A stretch of DNA of 64,000 nt from Shewanella nanhaiensis (GCF_019457885.1 NZ_JAHZST010000001.1:186001-250000); one strand, 5' to 3'. Counted from the first letter of the stretch, positions 11,091 through 20,922 are shown. Program-made: numbers and translations. Notes: generated by a model not told the origin, from the sequence alone.

Positions 11091-11353
11091 TATACCCAAG
11101 CTACTTGGAAATGCAGGATTCAGTGGGAATTTAATGCACTTTAGGCAAGGCATTGATTGTAGGTAATGGCTACTCCCTTGGCAAAATCAATAACGCAGCA
11201 TAAAGTGCATTAAACCCATCGTAGAAGGCTTTGCGCAAGCCCACTTCGTTGTTGCATTCGCTTAAAAGGGAGTAACCATTCCTACGCAAATGCGTCTAGA
11301 ATTGAACTCGCACAACGCCTCTGAAACGAGCATTCTCAGGTAGTTTGGGTATA
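11091..11353. repeat. Dispersed ~265-bp repeat, copy 1 (divergent internal sequence)
   Basis: The element is bounded by TATACCCAAGCTACTTGG on the left and CTCAGGTAGTTTGGGTATA on the right, which are imperfect inverted repeats of each other. The right end (CTGAAACGAGCATTCTCAGG) matches copy 2 in the same orientation, but most of the interior differs, so this is a separate subtype. It contains no significant ORF and fills most of the 435-bp gap between truA and hubP. Small non-autonomous mobile elements look like this; I see no clear target duplication. Confidence 0.75.
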
Positions 11354-11367
11354 TGTATAAAATAGAT

Positions 11368-11395
11368 AAAAAAATGGCGCCAACTGGCGCCATTT
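11368..11395 (-). terminator. Intrinsic terminator of hubP
   Basis: On the minus strand the perfect 8-bp stem ATGGCGCC / GGCGCCAT with a 4-nt loop is followed by a run of seven T. It begins 22 bp after the hubP stop codon. Confidence 0.9.
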
Positions 11396-11416
11396 ATCAG
11401 TAAACGAGTATCTACA

Positions 11417-14400
11417 TTAGCCGAGGGTCTTGATTAAACCTTGAGCTTCCTCTTGTTGTCTCTCATTACCATCTAACTGCACCTCTTTAAGCAAGGCCAT
11501 GGCACTGTCATTATCGTCAATCTCGATATAGGCTCTGGCAAGATCTAATTTGGCGTTGACTGAGTTCTCCTCATCATCAACATCCACCATAGAAGCATTA
11601 CCCATTAAGCTATCAAGCTCTCCCATATCAACATCAAGCTCTTTATATTGATCAACCTCATCACTCTCTTCATCAGCCTCATTCAACAATCGATCAATAT
11701 CGATGAAGCCGTTATCTTTTTGGAATGTAGTCAGATCATGTTCATCAACTTGACTCGCCGATGGTTCAGCTTTCTCCTGAGCATCTAACGCCGCTAAAGC
11801 TTCATCAACGGTTATTTTTCCTTCGTCAGCAAGTGATAGATCAAAGTCATCATCACTTTGCTCTTCAATAACATCAGAAAGATCAACCACCTCAGATGGC
11901 TGTGATTCATTAACATCAACAGCATCGGTTAATGCACCGTCCCACTCAAGGCTATTATCACTTTTTGACTTATTGCTCTTTAGATCGCCAAAGAAGTTAT
12001 CCTCTTTAGGAGCTGGCTTCTCCTCCTCTACTGACTTCAGATCGGCCAGTAGTGCATCAAGGGCTTCATCCTTTTGAGGCTCAACGTGTTCTTCTATCTG
12101 TACATCGTCGCTCTGCAGCGCCTCAGCCGGCTCATCGAAGCCATCGAGTAGAGAGTCCAGATCCGCATCATCTAAGGTGTCTTCAGCATCTTCACTTAAA
12201 TCGGCAGCTTCGGCCAACTGAGGAGTTTCAGTTGCCTCTGCGTTTTCAGTACTCTCAAGATTCTCAGTGCTCTCTGGCTCATCAAAACCAGCAAGCAACG
12301 AGTCCAGATCTGCATCATCAATCTGCTCATCAACAGATTCTGTTAACTCGGCGGCAATCTCTGCGCTCAAATCAGCTTCTTCGGTTAATTCGGGCGCTTC
12401 AGTTACTTCAGCACTTTCTGTATTCTCGGCACTGTCAGTCTCATCAAAACCTGCAAGCAGTGAGTCAAGATCCGCATCATCGGCCTGCTCATCAATAGAT
12501 TCAGTTAACTCAGCGGCAATCTCTGCGCTTAAATCAGCTTCTTCGGTTAATTCGGGCGCTTCAGTTACTTCAGCAGTTTCTGTATTCTCGTCACTTTCAG
12601 GCTCATCAAAACCTGCAAGCAGTGAGTCCAGATCCGCATCATCGGCCTGCTCATCGATAGATTCAGTTAACTCAGCGGCAATCTCTGCACTTAAATCAGC
12701 GTCTTCGGTTAATTCAGGCACTTCAGTTACTTCAGCACTTTCTGCGCTCTCAGTACTTTCAGCAGTTTCTGTATTTTCGTCACTTTCAGGCTCATCAAAA
12801 CCAGCAAGCAGCGAATCAAGATCGGCTTCATCAACTGGCTCATCAACTGTGTCAGTTGCTAATTCGGCTGCGATCTCTTCACTCAGCTCAGCTTCTTCAG
12901 ATGTTTCATCACCTTGAGATTCATCAACTCCTGCCAATAAGGAGTCTAGATCCGCTTCATCAACCTGCTCATTATCAGCCTTCCCCGCTAGCTCTGCAGC
13001 TATCGCCTCATTAAGATCTTCACCGCTGTCTTCATCTTGGCTCTCCTCGGCGGGGAGATCAAACTCCTCAAGAAGTGAGTCCAGATCGGCTTCTTCACTC
13101 TGAGCTTCAGGCTCAACTTCCGTTTCACCTATCCCCTCAAGTAGGGCATCTAAGTCCTCTTCCTGTTCAGTCGATTCTGGCTCTGACGCCGTTTCTGTTT
13201 CATTGATATCGGTTAGCAATGAATCCAGATCAGTTTCAGCAGCATCTGGCGTCTCCTCTTTCTCGTCGACCCCGAAGTCTTCAAGAAGCGAGTCTAAGTC
13301 CTCTTCCCCTTCGCCATCTTGCTCTCCCATAGCTTCAGCCCAAAGCTCATCGAGGGACTGTCCTTCATCTTCGACATCAAGGTCGCTCTCCCCTTCAATT
13401 TCAGTCTCACCTGGATCGACAAACATCTCATTCGCCATATCCATCTGATCTGAGTCAACTTCCATCTCAACTTCTGGTTGCAACTCACTAGAATCGACAT
13501 TCATTAAGGAGTCGAGAGAGTCTTCATCCTCCTCTGTATCAAGGTGGACAGCCATATCATCAGGAGTTTCACTCTCACTCACAGCCTCTTCTGCAGTCGG
13601 TGCTGGAGCCGACTCAGCCTCACCGTCTACACTCTTCTCTTCACTCTCCTGCTGCTCACCTTCATTTCGACGACGCTTTAAGAATAACCAAAGTAAAATT
13701 AAGAAGATAAATGCAGGAAGCGCAGCGCCAAGAATAAGAGCGACAGGATTGCTCATCAGCTCTTTCCACTTGATCTCATCCTCTTGAGGAGCTGGAAGCT
13801 CCATCTCAGCCAATCTCTCTTTCAGTGCTTCAACATCTGCAGCCAAAGATTCATTTTTTAATCGGCTTGCTTGAAGTTGCTCCTGTAAAACAGCAATCTC
13901 CTCATTGAGCAGATCCACTTTCCCAGTCAAGGCTTCAATATCACTGCTACTAAGACTGAGCTCATCTTGAGCTCTCACTAGTTCATCTGTCAGTTGCAGG
14001 TTTTTATCTTCGGATGCGTCTAGCTTGGCCTGCAGATCACTGTTTTGCACTGTGTCATTGGCGCTTTTCGGTGTCTCACTTACAGACTCAGCCTTAACAG
14101 AAGCCGACTCTGGCTGCTCTGTTTTTACTGGCTCAGCGGCAGTTGTGCTCGGCTTTTGAGCTGCAACAGGCTTTGCAGTGATCTTTTTCCAACCAGCATC
14201 ATTTCGCTCCGCGCGCTGTTTTGCCATGCTCTTAGGGATCGCTAACATCACCTCTTTAGAGGGGATAAGCAGTATCATCCCCTTCTCTAAACTGTTGTAA
14301 TTTGAGTTAGTAAAGGCGTGTGGATTGGCGTCATAAATGGCGCCCATTACCTGATAGATGCTAACGCTAGCATCAGGCTGCATCTTCTGAGCTATACTCC

Positions 14401-14578
14401 AAAACGTGTCAGAAGAGCGAGTAGGACCATATTGCCTAGTGGTCTCCCTGACCTCACCGTCTGGACCCGTTATCTTTAAAGGTTCAGCAGCAGATACAGT
14501 CTGTTCAATGGAGCTGATAACTAGGACAAGTAATATTGAGGCAATCAAACCGACTAGATACGGAGTGCGAAAGTTCAT
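11417..14578 (-). CDS. fimV: Polar landmark protein HubP / FimV
   Basis: The 1053-aa product has a signal-like N-terminus, a periplasmic LysM-type region (about 45-110), a coiled coil (about 185-260) and a single membrane helix (about 280-297). A very acidic cytoplasmic region of about 680 residues follows, then the C-terminal FimV/TPR-like domain (about 1000-1053). In Shewanella and Vibrio HubP organises the cell pole, recruiting chromosome-partition, chemotaxis and flagellar proteins. The acidic part holds tandem repeats built on DADLDSLLAGFDEPES and ELTESIDEQ. A terminator follows, and asd lies upstream beyond another terminator, so it is transcribed alone. Confidence 0.93.
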   Translation of the reverse strand: MNFRTPYLVGLIASILLVLVISSIEQTVSAAEPLKITGPDGEVRETTRQYGPTRSSDTFWSIAQKMQPDASVSIYQVMGAIYDANPHAFTNSNYNSLEKGMILLIPSKEVMLAIPKSMAKQRAERNDAGWKKITAKPVAAQKPSTTAAEPVKTEQPESASVKAESVSETPKSANDTVQNSDLQAKLDASEDKNLQLTDELVRAQDELSLSSSDIEALTGKVDLLNEEIAVLQEQLQASRLKNESLAADVEALKERLAEMELPAPQEDEIKWKELMSNPVALILGAALPAFIFLILLWLFLKRRRNEGEQQESEEKSVDGEAESAPAPTAEEAVSESETPDDMAVHLDTEEDEDSLDSLMNVDSSELQPEVEMEVDSDQMDMANEMFVDPGETEIEGESDLDVEDEGQSLDELWAEAMGEQDGEGEEDLDSLLEDFGVDEKEETPDAAETDLDSLLTDINETETASEPESTEQEEDLDALLEGIGETEVEPEAQSEEADLDSLLEEFDLPAEESQDEDSGEDLNEAIAAELAGKADNEQVDEADLDSLLAGVDESQGDETSEEAELSEEIAAELATDTVDEPVDEADLDSLLAGFDEPESDENTETAESTESAESAEVTEVPELTEDADLSAEIAAELTESIDEQADDADLDSLLAGFDEPESDENTETAEVTEAPELTEEADLSAEIAAELTESIDEQADDADLDSLLAGFDETDSAENTESAEVTEAPELTEEADLSAEIAAELTESVDEQIDDADLDSLLAGFDEPESTENLESTENAEATETPQLAEAADLSEDAEDTLDDADLDSLLDGFDEPAEALQSDDVQIEEHVEPQKDEALDALLADLKSVEEEKPAPKEDNFFGDLKSNKSKSDNSLEWDGALTDAVDVNESQPSEVVDLSDVIEEQSDDDFDLSLADEGKITVDEALAALDAQEKAEPSASQVDEHDLTTFQKDNGFIDIDRLLNEADEESDEVDQYKELDVDMGELDSLMGNASMVDVDDEENSVNAKLDLARAYIEIDDNDSAMALLKEVQLDGNERQQEEAQGLIKTLG
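12275..12960 (-). repeat. Tandem acidic repeats inside hubP
   Basis: Three to four copies of a 162-189-bp unit encode 54-63 residues each. Marker sequence CTCATCAAAACC recurs near 12279, 12440, 12602 and 12791. Units are very similar at DNA level, pointing to recent expansion. The repeats keep the reading frame. Confidence 0.85.
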
Positions 14579-14710
14579 TCATTCTTCCCTTTCAAGCGTA
14601 GCGGGCAGCTCACAGGAGCATAGCTTTAGGCAATTGTATTTATTGAGATTACTATAAACCAGAAATCAATGGTCTGCTACTGTTCACAATTCAAAAACAA
14701 GTGCAAATAT

Positions 14711-14740
14711 AAAAAAAGCCTGCAAATTGCAGGCTTTTTC
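14711..14740 (-). terminator. Intrinsic terminator of asd
   Basis: The stem AAAGCCTGC / GCAGGCTTT has a 5-nt loop and a T-run on the minus strand, 29 bp after the asd stop. Flanking A and T runs allow use on either strand. Confidence 0.88.
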
Positions 14741-14768
14741 AACAAAACAGGCATAAATCAGCCTAGAA

Positions 14769-15785
14769 CTAGTAATAATCTCTTATTAATACTTCGGCTA
14801 TCTGTATGCTATTAAGCGCAGCACCTTTTCTAATATTATCAGAGACAACCCACAGGTTAATGCCATTTTCATGTGATATGTCTTTACGTACACGTCCCAC
14901 ATAAACTGGATCACATCCAGCGGCATCGGTCACCACGGTTGGATACTCTTCATCCGATTCAAACAGCTCAACACCCGGCGCATCTCGCAACACAGACTTA
15001 ACATCTTCGGCGTCAACAGGTTGCAGAGTCTCTAGATGTATCGCTTCTGAGTGACCATGGAAAACAGGAACGCGAACAGCAGTTGGGTTAACAACTATGC
15101 TCTCATCGCCGAAGATTTTCTGGGTTTCCCAGACCATCTTCATCTCCTCTTTCGTGTAACCATTATCCATAAACTTGTCGATATGAGGCAGCGCATTAAA
15201 GGCTATCTGCTTAGGATAAGCCTTTGGCTCTATGGGTAAGCCCTGAAGCAGCTTAGCACACTGACTCGCCAGCTCTTCTATTGCTTGCTTGCCAGAGCCT
15301 GAAACTGACTGGTAAGTCGCAACATTGATACGTGAGATCCCAAATGCATCATATATCGGCTTAAGGGCCACCAACATCTGAATCGTAGAACAGTTTGGGT
15401 TAGCGATAATATTTCGATTACGGAAATCGGCAATAGCCTGGGGGTTCACCTCTGGTACTACAAGAGGAACATCGATGTCATATCTAAAGTGAGAGGTGTT
15501 GTCGATAACAACACAACCATGCTCTGCAGCAATTGGTGCCCATTTAGCCGATACATCTCCACCAGCCGAGAAAAAGCCTATCTGAGCCTGAGACCAGTCA
15601 AACTTATCGACATCAAGAATTTCTACCTGTTTACCGTGGAAGCTTACCGTATTCCCAGCACTACGACTGCTGGCAAGAGGGAATAAATTCGCGACGGGAA
15701 AATTGCGCTCTTCGAGGATCTCAATCATAGTTTGACCCACAGCACCCGTAGCACCTAATACGACAACATTAAATTCTTGCGACAT
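14769..15785 (-). CDS. asd: Aspartate-semialdehyde dehydrogenase
   Basis: The 338-aa protein has the NADP-binding start VVLGATGAVGQTMIEIL and the catalytic cysteine in IIANPNCSTIQM (about residue 132). The cysteine separates it from the inactive paralogue Usg, which sits here in E. coli. Asd makes aspartate semialdehyde for lysine, threonine, methionine and diaminopimelate. I start at ATG 15785, two bases after the pdxB stop, with CAGGAGT upstream; a TTG at 15827 would extend into pdxB and is unlikely. It is probably cotranscribed with pdxB. Confidence 0.95.
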   Translation of the reverse strand: MSQEFNVVVLGATGAVGQTMIEILEERNFPVANLFPLASSRSAGNTVSFHGKQVEILDVDKFDWSQAQIGFFSAGGDVSAKWAPIAAEHGCVVIDNTSHFRYDIDVPLVVPEVNPQAIADFRNRNIIANPNCSTIQMLVALKPIYDAFGISRINVATYQSVSGSGKQAIEELASQCAKLLQGLPIEPKAYPKQIAFNALPHIDKFMDNGYTKEEMKMVWETQKIFGDESIVVNPTAVRVPVFHGHSEAIHLETLQPVDAEDVKSVLRDAPGVELFESDEEYPTVVTDAAGCDPVYVGRVRKDISHENGINLWVVSDNIRKGAALNSIQIAEVLIRDYY

Positions 15786-15787
15786 AA

Positions 15788-16951
15788 TTACCGACCGACT
15801 CCTGAATATCCTAAATTGAGCAACCAATCTACCTCAGATTGACCCGCAGTTGCTAGCGTTAACGCACTAAATTCACGTCTATGCTTGTGATTTTTTCTCA
15901 TAAGGTCAAACCCATTGTTATTAGAGGAATTAACAGGGGCTTTTTTTGATGGATCTTCAAGCAAAGTGGCTCTGAATAACGCATCGTCATCACGAAGGTC
16001 ATAAACAAAGCGACAAAGCTGTAATAACGCTTTTTCAGAGGGCTCCTTGGTCAATGTCAGCAGCTCAGTCCAAAAAGTGGGTAAAAGCGTCATCATCTCT
16101 TTCTCCTCCAGTTTCCCCAACACCTGCACCAACTTCTGATAAAGCATATAAGTGCCCCGCGCCTTTCCCTCTAAGCTATAACCTGCAATATGGGGCGTAG
16201 CAAACTCTACATAGGGGATCAGTTCACACATGGGATTTGGCTCCCCCTCCCATACATCAAGCACCACTTTAATATCCGCTCTTTGCTGTTTGACGCTTAT
16301 CAAAGCGCGGTTATCTATCACCTCTCCTCGACAGCAGTTCAATAACCAAGTGTCAGCATTAAGACTATTTAATCTACTCTCGTCGAACAGATACCAAGTT
16401 TTATACTCACCACTCTTAGTGATAGGCACGTGTAGGCTAATAATATTTGCGCGAGTGATAAGCTCATCTAACGAAACAAAATCACGAGGATCGCTTTTTT
16501 CAATCAAGGGATCATGTAATAGCACTTCAACGCCATAGGCTTGTAAACATCTGGCCACCGCACTCCCAGTATTACCAGCGCCGACAATCCCCACCACTTT
16601 ATCTTTCAGACTGGTACCAAATCGATTAGCCAACTCCAACATAGCGATAAAAGCAAACTCGCCTACCGCCGTTGCATTACAACCTGGGGCATTTGAAAAG
16701 GAGATCTGACGCTGAGCCAGATACTCGGTATCGATATGATCTGTCCCTATTGTCGCGCTACCCACAAAGGTTAACTGACTATTCTTTGATAGTAATGATG
16801 CATCGACTTGAGTCACCGAACGTACCAGCAATACATCGGCATCTTTTACCATTTCAGCAGTTAAGCTACGGCCATTCACCGTTTCAATGGTCCCTAAGTC
16901 CCCGAACAGCTCTTGTACATAAGGCATGTTTTCATCGGCTATGATTTTCAT
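15788..16951 (-). CDS. pdxB: Erythronate-4-phosphate dehydrogenase
   Basis: The 387-aa protein begins [20 protein letters not shown] and carries the NAD-binding motif [17 protein letters not shown] plus the catalytic-domain histidine in [15 protein letters not shown]. PdxB oxidises 4-phosphoerythronate in the DXP-dependent pyridoxal phosphate pathway. Length is close to E. coli PdxB (378). Only 2 bp separate its stop from the asd start, so the two form an operon; the same neighbourhood is conserved in related genera. Confidence 0.97.
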   Translation of the reverse strand: MKIIADENMPYVQELFGDLGTIETVNGRSLTAEMVKDADVLLVRSVTQVDASLLSKNSQLTFVGSATIGTDHIDTEYLAQRQISFSNAPGCNATAVGEFAFIAMLELANRFGTSLKDKVVGIVGAGNTGSAVARCLQAYGVEVLLHDPLIEKSDPRDFVSLDELITRANIISLHVPITKSGEYKTWYLFDESRLNSLNADTWLLNCCRGEVIDNRALISVKQQRADIKVVLDVWEGEPNPMCELIPYVEFATPHIAGYSLEGKARGTYMLYQKLVQVLGKLEEKEMMTLLPTFWTELLTLTKEPSEKALLQLCRFVYDLRDDDALFRATLLEDPSKKAPVNSSNNNGFDLMRKNHKHRREFSALTLATAGQSEVDWLLNLGYSGVGR

Positions 16952-17011
16952 TTTGTTCTCAAAAAGTCAGTGAATAATAGGATGTCACAATTCTAACAAA
17001 TTGAAATAGAG

Positions 17012-17449
17012 TTACTTTCCATCAACCACAGCACGAATGCTATTAAGCAGTGCTCTATTCGTGCGCGCTTTCTTTAATTTCTTCGAACTCTCTTTTAATG
17101 ATTCATCGGAGATACGAGTAAAAATACCGCTGTATTCATTTTCCGCTATCGCATCATCTGTATCAGCAACTTCAGAGATATCCTGAGCAACACGGCTTAA
17201 TTGTAACCAGGCATTAGCGATATAAAATCCATGAAAGTCTGCCTGAGGTAACAAGTTTCTCGCACTATTTGGCAACGCTTCCCACCCCTTGATGAACTTC
17301 TCATCACTGTCTTCCAATAACTCATTACATAGATTGGCGTAGGCTTCAAAAAGATTCTGTGGGATCTGCTCCATTGGAATAACAAGATTACACACGTTTA
17401 ATGATACTTGCTCTACGCGTGCTTTATATTCTGGGGTTGTCTCTATCAT
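17012..17449 (-). CDS. Conserved-type hypothetical protein, soluble, 145 aa
   Basis: The product is acidic and mostly helical, with no signal peptide, membrane helix or motif I recognise. It contains one cysteine near the N-terminus, LNVCNLV, and a basic tail rich in lysine (about 118-130). It lies 60 bp upstream of pdxB on the same strand, so it may be the first gene of a hypothetical-pdxB-asd transcript. Codon use matches its neighbours. I cannot assign a function. Confidence 0.6.
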   Translation of the reverse strand: MIETTPEYKARVEQVSLNVCNLVIPMEQIPQNLFEAYANLCNELLEDSDEKFIKGWEALPNSARNLLPQADFHGFYIANAWLQLSRVAQDISEVADTDDAIAENEYSGIFTRISDESLKESSKKLKKARTNRALLNSIRAVVDGK

Positions 17450-17594
17450 GGTTTACTCAATATGGTTTCAAAAAATAGGAGTCAAACTGTTTACACAAAT
17501 CGTTACTCGACTTAAAAATGTCGCTAACGCTAAGCCATGGTCTCTGTTAACCACTCTAACGTTCATATTGATGATTTATCTTGGGCTCGACTAA
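17448..17594 (+). CDS. Candidate 48-aa small membrane protein (tentative)
   Basis: An ATG at 17448, overlapping the divergent start codon by two bases, opens a 48-codon frame. It has a basic middle (RLKNVANAK) and a C-terminal hydrophobic segment (LLTTLTFILMIYLGLD). The shape is that of a small tail-anchored protein. The ribosome site is poor and the frame could be chance, so I list it only as a candidate. Confidence 0.25.
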   Translation: MVYSIWFQKIGVKLFTQIVTRLKNVANAKPWSLLTTLTFILMIYLGLD

Positions 17595-17788
17595 GGCGTG
17601 CATTTATACCTGTACCTCTCTCTAAATGCAAAGAAACAAACAGGTATACAAGTGGCTAGATGTGGGTACAATACGATTTAACATTCGTTTACACGCAGTA
17701 ATAAGGCAAACTCATATTTAACCGGATGGTTGAAACTAACAACTATGCTTAAGTTGAAAAAGAATATTAACTCATAGGGTAATTAACC
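17450..17788. other. Divergent intergenic region with 9-bp inverted repeat
   Basis: Apart from the tentative 48-aa frame the region contains an inverted repeat, TATACCTGT at 17605-17613 and ACAGGTATA at 17640-17648. It is 140 bp upstream of the TPR-GGDEF gene, so it may be an operator or an RNA hairpin. I see no terminator. Confidence 0.4.
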
Positions 17789-19675
17789 GTGATCAACAGA
17801 ACAGGCCTCTTACTATTAATAAGCTTTTGTTTATTGTGTCTTTTGGCTAGTCACCCTGTCGCTAAAGCTGATGATTACAACACCATTGAGCAGATGTTAA
17901 CTGAATTAGAGAGTGGGATAACCATCCCTCAAACCGAATTAACCGCAAAGATAACCTACCTAAAGAACCAATTATCCGAACGAGATAGAGCCTATTATCT
18001 TAGGCTTCAAGCTATAATCTGCTGGAACTTTGATGCAGATACTCCAAAGCAGAGAACACTGGCCATCAACTTTGCCAACAAGCAGATCAATAATCCATTT
18101 ATTCAACAATCGCCTGAACACCATCTAGATATTCAACTCTGTAAAGCCTGGTTTAATCAAATAGATGGCAAGGTGACACAAGCCTTAAAAGAGTATGATG
18201 AGGTCATTCAACGAGCCTATCAGATTGAATCACTGAAGCTTATTGCCGATGGGCGTAGTATTCGCGGTGCTATGCACTCATTTCAAGGAAACTTCTCTCT
18301 CGCTCTGGAAGATCTTATCACTGCGCAGCACCTTTATGACAACCTAGGCCTTAACCACTGGAGTCAAATAAACCTGTCAGATCTAGCCACCAGCTACCGA
18401 CGCTTCGGTGATCCTCAAACGGCGATAAAATACTATAAGCAGCTTGAAGCTAGGTTCACTAAACTCAATGATATTGATGCAGCCACAGCGATGATCACTG
18501 AGATGGCCATCGCCTACGAAGAGTTGGGTGAATATAATAAGGCGATAGAATACTACCAAAAATCCTATGACCACTGGCAAAAACAGGGAGACACTTTTAG
18601 CGCATCGGCTATCGCGGTTAACATCTCTGGAAGCTTAATTAAACTCAACAGAATATCTGAGGCCAGAGAATACTTATCTCAAGCAAGTCCCCACATCTCC
18701 TCAAAAGATGAAGCCTTCTACAGTTTTATGAAGCTGTTTGAGGCTGAAATTAGCTTAATAGATGAGAACCCAAGTGAAGCACTCGATGCACTCTTAGAGG
18801 CAAAGTCAGCTTTTAATAGAGTAAAAAACAAACGAGGTTTAGCCCAGTTATCACAGATTGAAAGTCAAGTTTATACCTCACTGGGCGACTGGCCAAAAGC
18901 GTTTCAGGCATTAGAAAGATATGTGCAGCTACACAATGAACTGGACGCGAAAATGCAATCAAATCGTACTACAGAGATGCGAACACGTTTTAACACCGAA
19001 CAGATTGAGACTGAAAATAAACAACTTATCGAATTACAAAAAGCGAGAGAGCTTGAACTACATATCCTTGAACAGAATCGATACCTTCAACTTGCTGTAA
19101 TTATATTAGCCGTTATTGTGATCCTTTTTATCTCACTCTTTGCTATCAAGCAGGTACAAAAGTCTAAATTATTAGCGGTACTGGCATTAACCGATCACCT
19201 GACTAAACTCCCTAACCGTAGACAAACATATTCAGAAGCGGAGAAACACTTTTCTGATAATAACAGTAAGTTATCACTGATACTGTTTGATGCTGATCAC
19301 TTTAAGAAGATCAATGATAATTTTGGCCATGAAATTGGAGATAAAGTCCTGTTTGAACTTGCTAATATCAGTAATCTAATGATGAGAAAAACCGATCTTG
19401 TCGGACGAGTCGGCGGTGAAGAGTTTCTTATTATTTTACCCGACACTACGCTTGAACAAGCCATAAAAATCGCTAACAGATTAGTCGAGTCGATCGCAAA
19501 AACTGATCTTTCACATTTATCTCCCACATTGTCTATATCAGTCAGTGCGGGAGTGGCGGAAAAAGAGCAAGACGCCTCCTTCTCAGAGCTACTAAATCGA
19601 GCAGACACTGCACTTTACGAAGCAAAAACCAACGGCAGAAATCGTGCAGTATTTAACACGCAACAAACGGATTAG
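17789..19675 (+). CDS. TPR-repeat membrane diguanylate cyclase
   Basis: The 628-aa protein has a signal peptide (about 1-27), a periplasmic region of TPR repeats (about 110-390), a membrane helix (about 432-452) and a C-terminal GGDEF domain. The active-site motif is GGEEF in RVGGEEFLIILPD, and an inhibitory RxxD site (RKTD) lies exactly five residues before it. The protein should therefore make c-di-GMP under product inhibition. The start is a GTG at 17789 with AGGG about ten bases upstream. TPRs probably receive a periplasmic peptide or protein signal. It stands alone and is convergent with the binding-protein gene. Confidence 0.9.
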   Translation: MINRTGLLLLISFCLLCLLASHPVAKADDYNTIEQMLTELESGITIPQTELTAKITYLKNQLSERDRAYYLRLQAIICWNFDADTPKQRTLAINFANKQINNPFIQQSPEHHLDIQLCKAWFNQIDGKVTQALKEYDEVIQRAYQIESLKLIADGRSIRGAMHSFQGNFSLALEDLITAQHLYDNLGLNHWSQINLSDLATSYRRFGDPQTAIKYYKQLEARFTKLNDIDAATAMITEMAIAYEELGEYNKAIEYYQKSYDHWQKQGDTFSASAIAVNISGSLIKLNRISEAREYLSQASPHISSKDEAFYSFMKLFEAEISLIDENPSEALDALLEAKSAFNRVKNKRGLAQLSQIESQVYTSLGDWPKAFQALERYVQLHNELDAKMQSNRTTEMRTRFNTEQIETENKQLIELQKARELELHILEQNRYLQLAVIILAVIVILFISLFAIKQVQKSKLLAVLALTDHLTKLPNRRQTYSEAEKHFSDNNSKLSLILFDADHFKKINDNFGHEIGDKVLFELANISNLMMRKTDLVGRVGGEEFLIILPDTTLEQAIKIANRLVESIAKTDLSHLSPTLSISVSAGVAEKEQDASFSELLNRADTALYEAKTNGRNRAVFNTQQTD

Positions 19676-19704
19676 TAACCATATTTCGAGTACTAACTAA
19701 AAAT

Positions 19705-20496
19705 TCACTCTACTCGCCTGATAAGTTCAACCCTTTCAGGAACGGGTAAGTCACCAAACCACTTATAATATAGGCGTTTGAACTTGCCCGAAGCTTTATA
19801 GTACACCAACGCACTTTGCCACTTCTTAACCAGCCCTAATTCAGTACCTTTTGAAAAAGCCAGATACAGCTCTATCTCCGAAAGAACAAAAACAGGTTTA
19901 ACCGCATCGATACTGGCGCCAACTTTAGTCAGTAAGCTTGCTACTGCAATATCAGCCTGACACCAAAACCTGACTCGCCCCTTAATCAACTGTTTAGCTG
20001 ATTGGTGAGGGAAGCTAGATACCAATAGTTGTGTTAGCCCTGACTCTTTTAACATCTCTAAACCGATAGCACTTCGATAGGTACCTATACTTCCCGCATG
20101 ACTTAGCTCTTCAAGGCTGTTGACCTCAACGTCATCATTGGCTTTTGCATAGAGTGAAATTTTACTGGTAATAATAGGGCCAACAAAATCAAAGTTTTTA
20201 CGTCGTTCTTCATCGACAGAGGTAGCAAACAACACCACATTTGGTAAAGAGTTAGCAATCGACAAGGCTCTCGCCCAAGGTAGCACCTCTATCTCCTGTT
20301 CAGTTCCCATAATGCGCTGTAACTCATTGACAAGTTCCACAGCAAAACCAGAGGCAATGCCTGCATCGTCGTAAGAAACTGGGGCCCATGGCTCAGTCAG
20401 CAGACGTAGCTCAACACTTTCATCAGCGCTCGATTGACATATCAACAGAAGAGATAAAAAAATAGAAAAAAATCCGCTTTTAAAACAACGACCCAT
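19705..20496 (-). CDS. Periplasmic substrate-binding protein (SBP_bac_3 type)
   Basis: The 263-aa product has a signal peptide (hydrophobic core FFSIFLSLLLICQS) and the fold signature LLTEPWAPVSYDDAGIASGF...ELVNEL seen in family 3 solute-binding proteins. No permease or ATPase is nearby, which is common in Shewanella, where such orphan proteins may act as sensors or scavengers. I start at ATG 20496, which has an AGAGG ribosome site; a TTG at 20529 gives 11 more residues without a better signal peptide. Ligand unknown. Confidence 0.8.
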   Translation of the reverse strand: MGRCFKSGFFSIFLSLLLICQSSADESVELRLLTEPWAPVSYDDAGIASGFAVELVNELQRIMGTEQEIEVLPWARALSIANSLPNVVLFATSVDEERRKNFDFVGPIITSKISLYAKANDDVEVNSLEELSHAGSIGTYRSAIGLEMLKESGLTQLLVSSFPHQSAKQLIKGRVRFWCQADIAVASLLTKVGASIDAVKPVFVLSEIELYLAFSKGTELGLVKKWQSALVYYKASGKFKRLYYKWFGDLPVPERVELIRRVE

Positions 20497-20655
20497 AACA
20501 CCTCTTCTACAACACTGTTGAGACCACAAACGGAGACGTCGGCACCGAATACCAGTAAATAATAAAACTGTTCACCCGTAACTGATAACCCAAAACATAA
20601 ACAAAACGATGGTTTAATGAAATATCTCTCTAGCCAATTAGTCAGGCGCGACACT

Positions 20656-20922
20656 TATACCCAAACAACTTCAAGATGCAGAATTCAGCATGTCGAGAAG
20701 TGACAGAGTTCAAGGCATGAAATAGTAGGACTAGTTATTCTAATTCAATATTTCATAACACAGAAAAATGTTGCTTCTCGCCTTGCCCTTCGGGAGTTCC
20801 CGTAGAATCCCTGCACTGCGTTAGTGATATCAACAAGGGAATAACCATTATCTTCTATCACTGCCTTGTTCAGCTATCCTACGGGGGCTCTGAAACGAGC
20901 ATCTTGAGGTAGCTTGGGTATA
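20656..20922. repeat. Dispersed ~267-bp repeat, copy 2 (inverted relative to copy 3)
   Basis: It runs from TATACCCAAACAACTTCAAG to TCTTGAGGTAGCTTGGGTATA. Read on the opposite strand it matches copy 3 (22556-22822) along its whole length with few differences, and both are 267 bp. The ends are imperfect inverted repeats of about 25 bp. No protein is encoded. The right end lies 57 bp before the queG start codon and so forms part of its upstream region. Confidence 0.88.

Noticed and set aside
12052..12917. Long plus-strand ORFs (148 and 216 aa) opposite hubP
   Set aside because: Serine-rich low-complexity translations arise from the antisense of acidic repeats; no ribosome site or independent support.
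14769..15785. Identification as the Asd-like paralogue Usg
   Set aside because: The catalytic cysteine motif NPNCST is intact, so it should be a true aspartate-semialdehyde dehydrogenase.
15786..15827. TTG start giving a 352-aa Asd
   Set aside because: It overlaps the pdxB coding end; ATG 15785 has an AGGAG and fits homologues.
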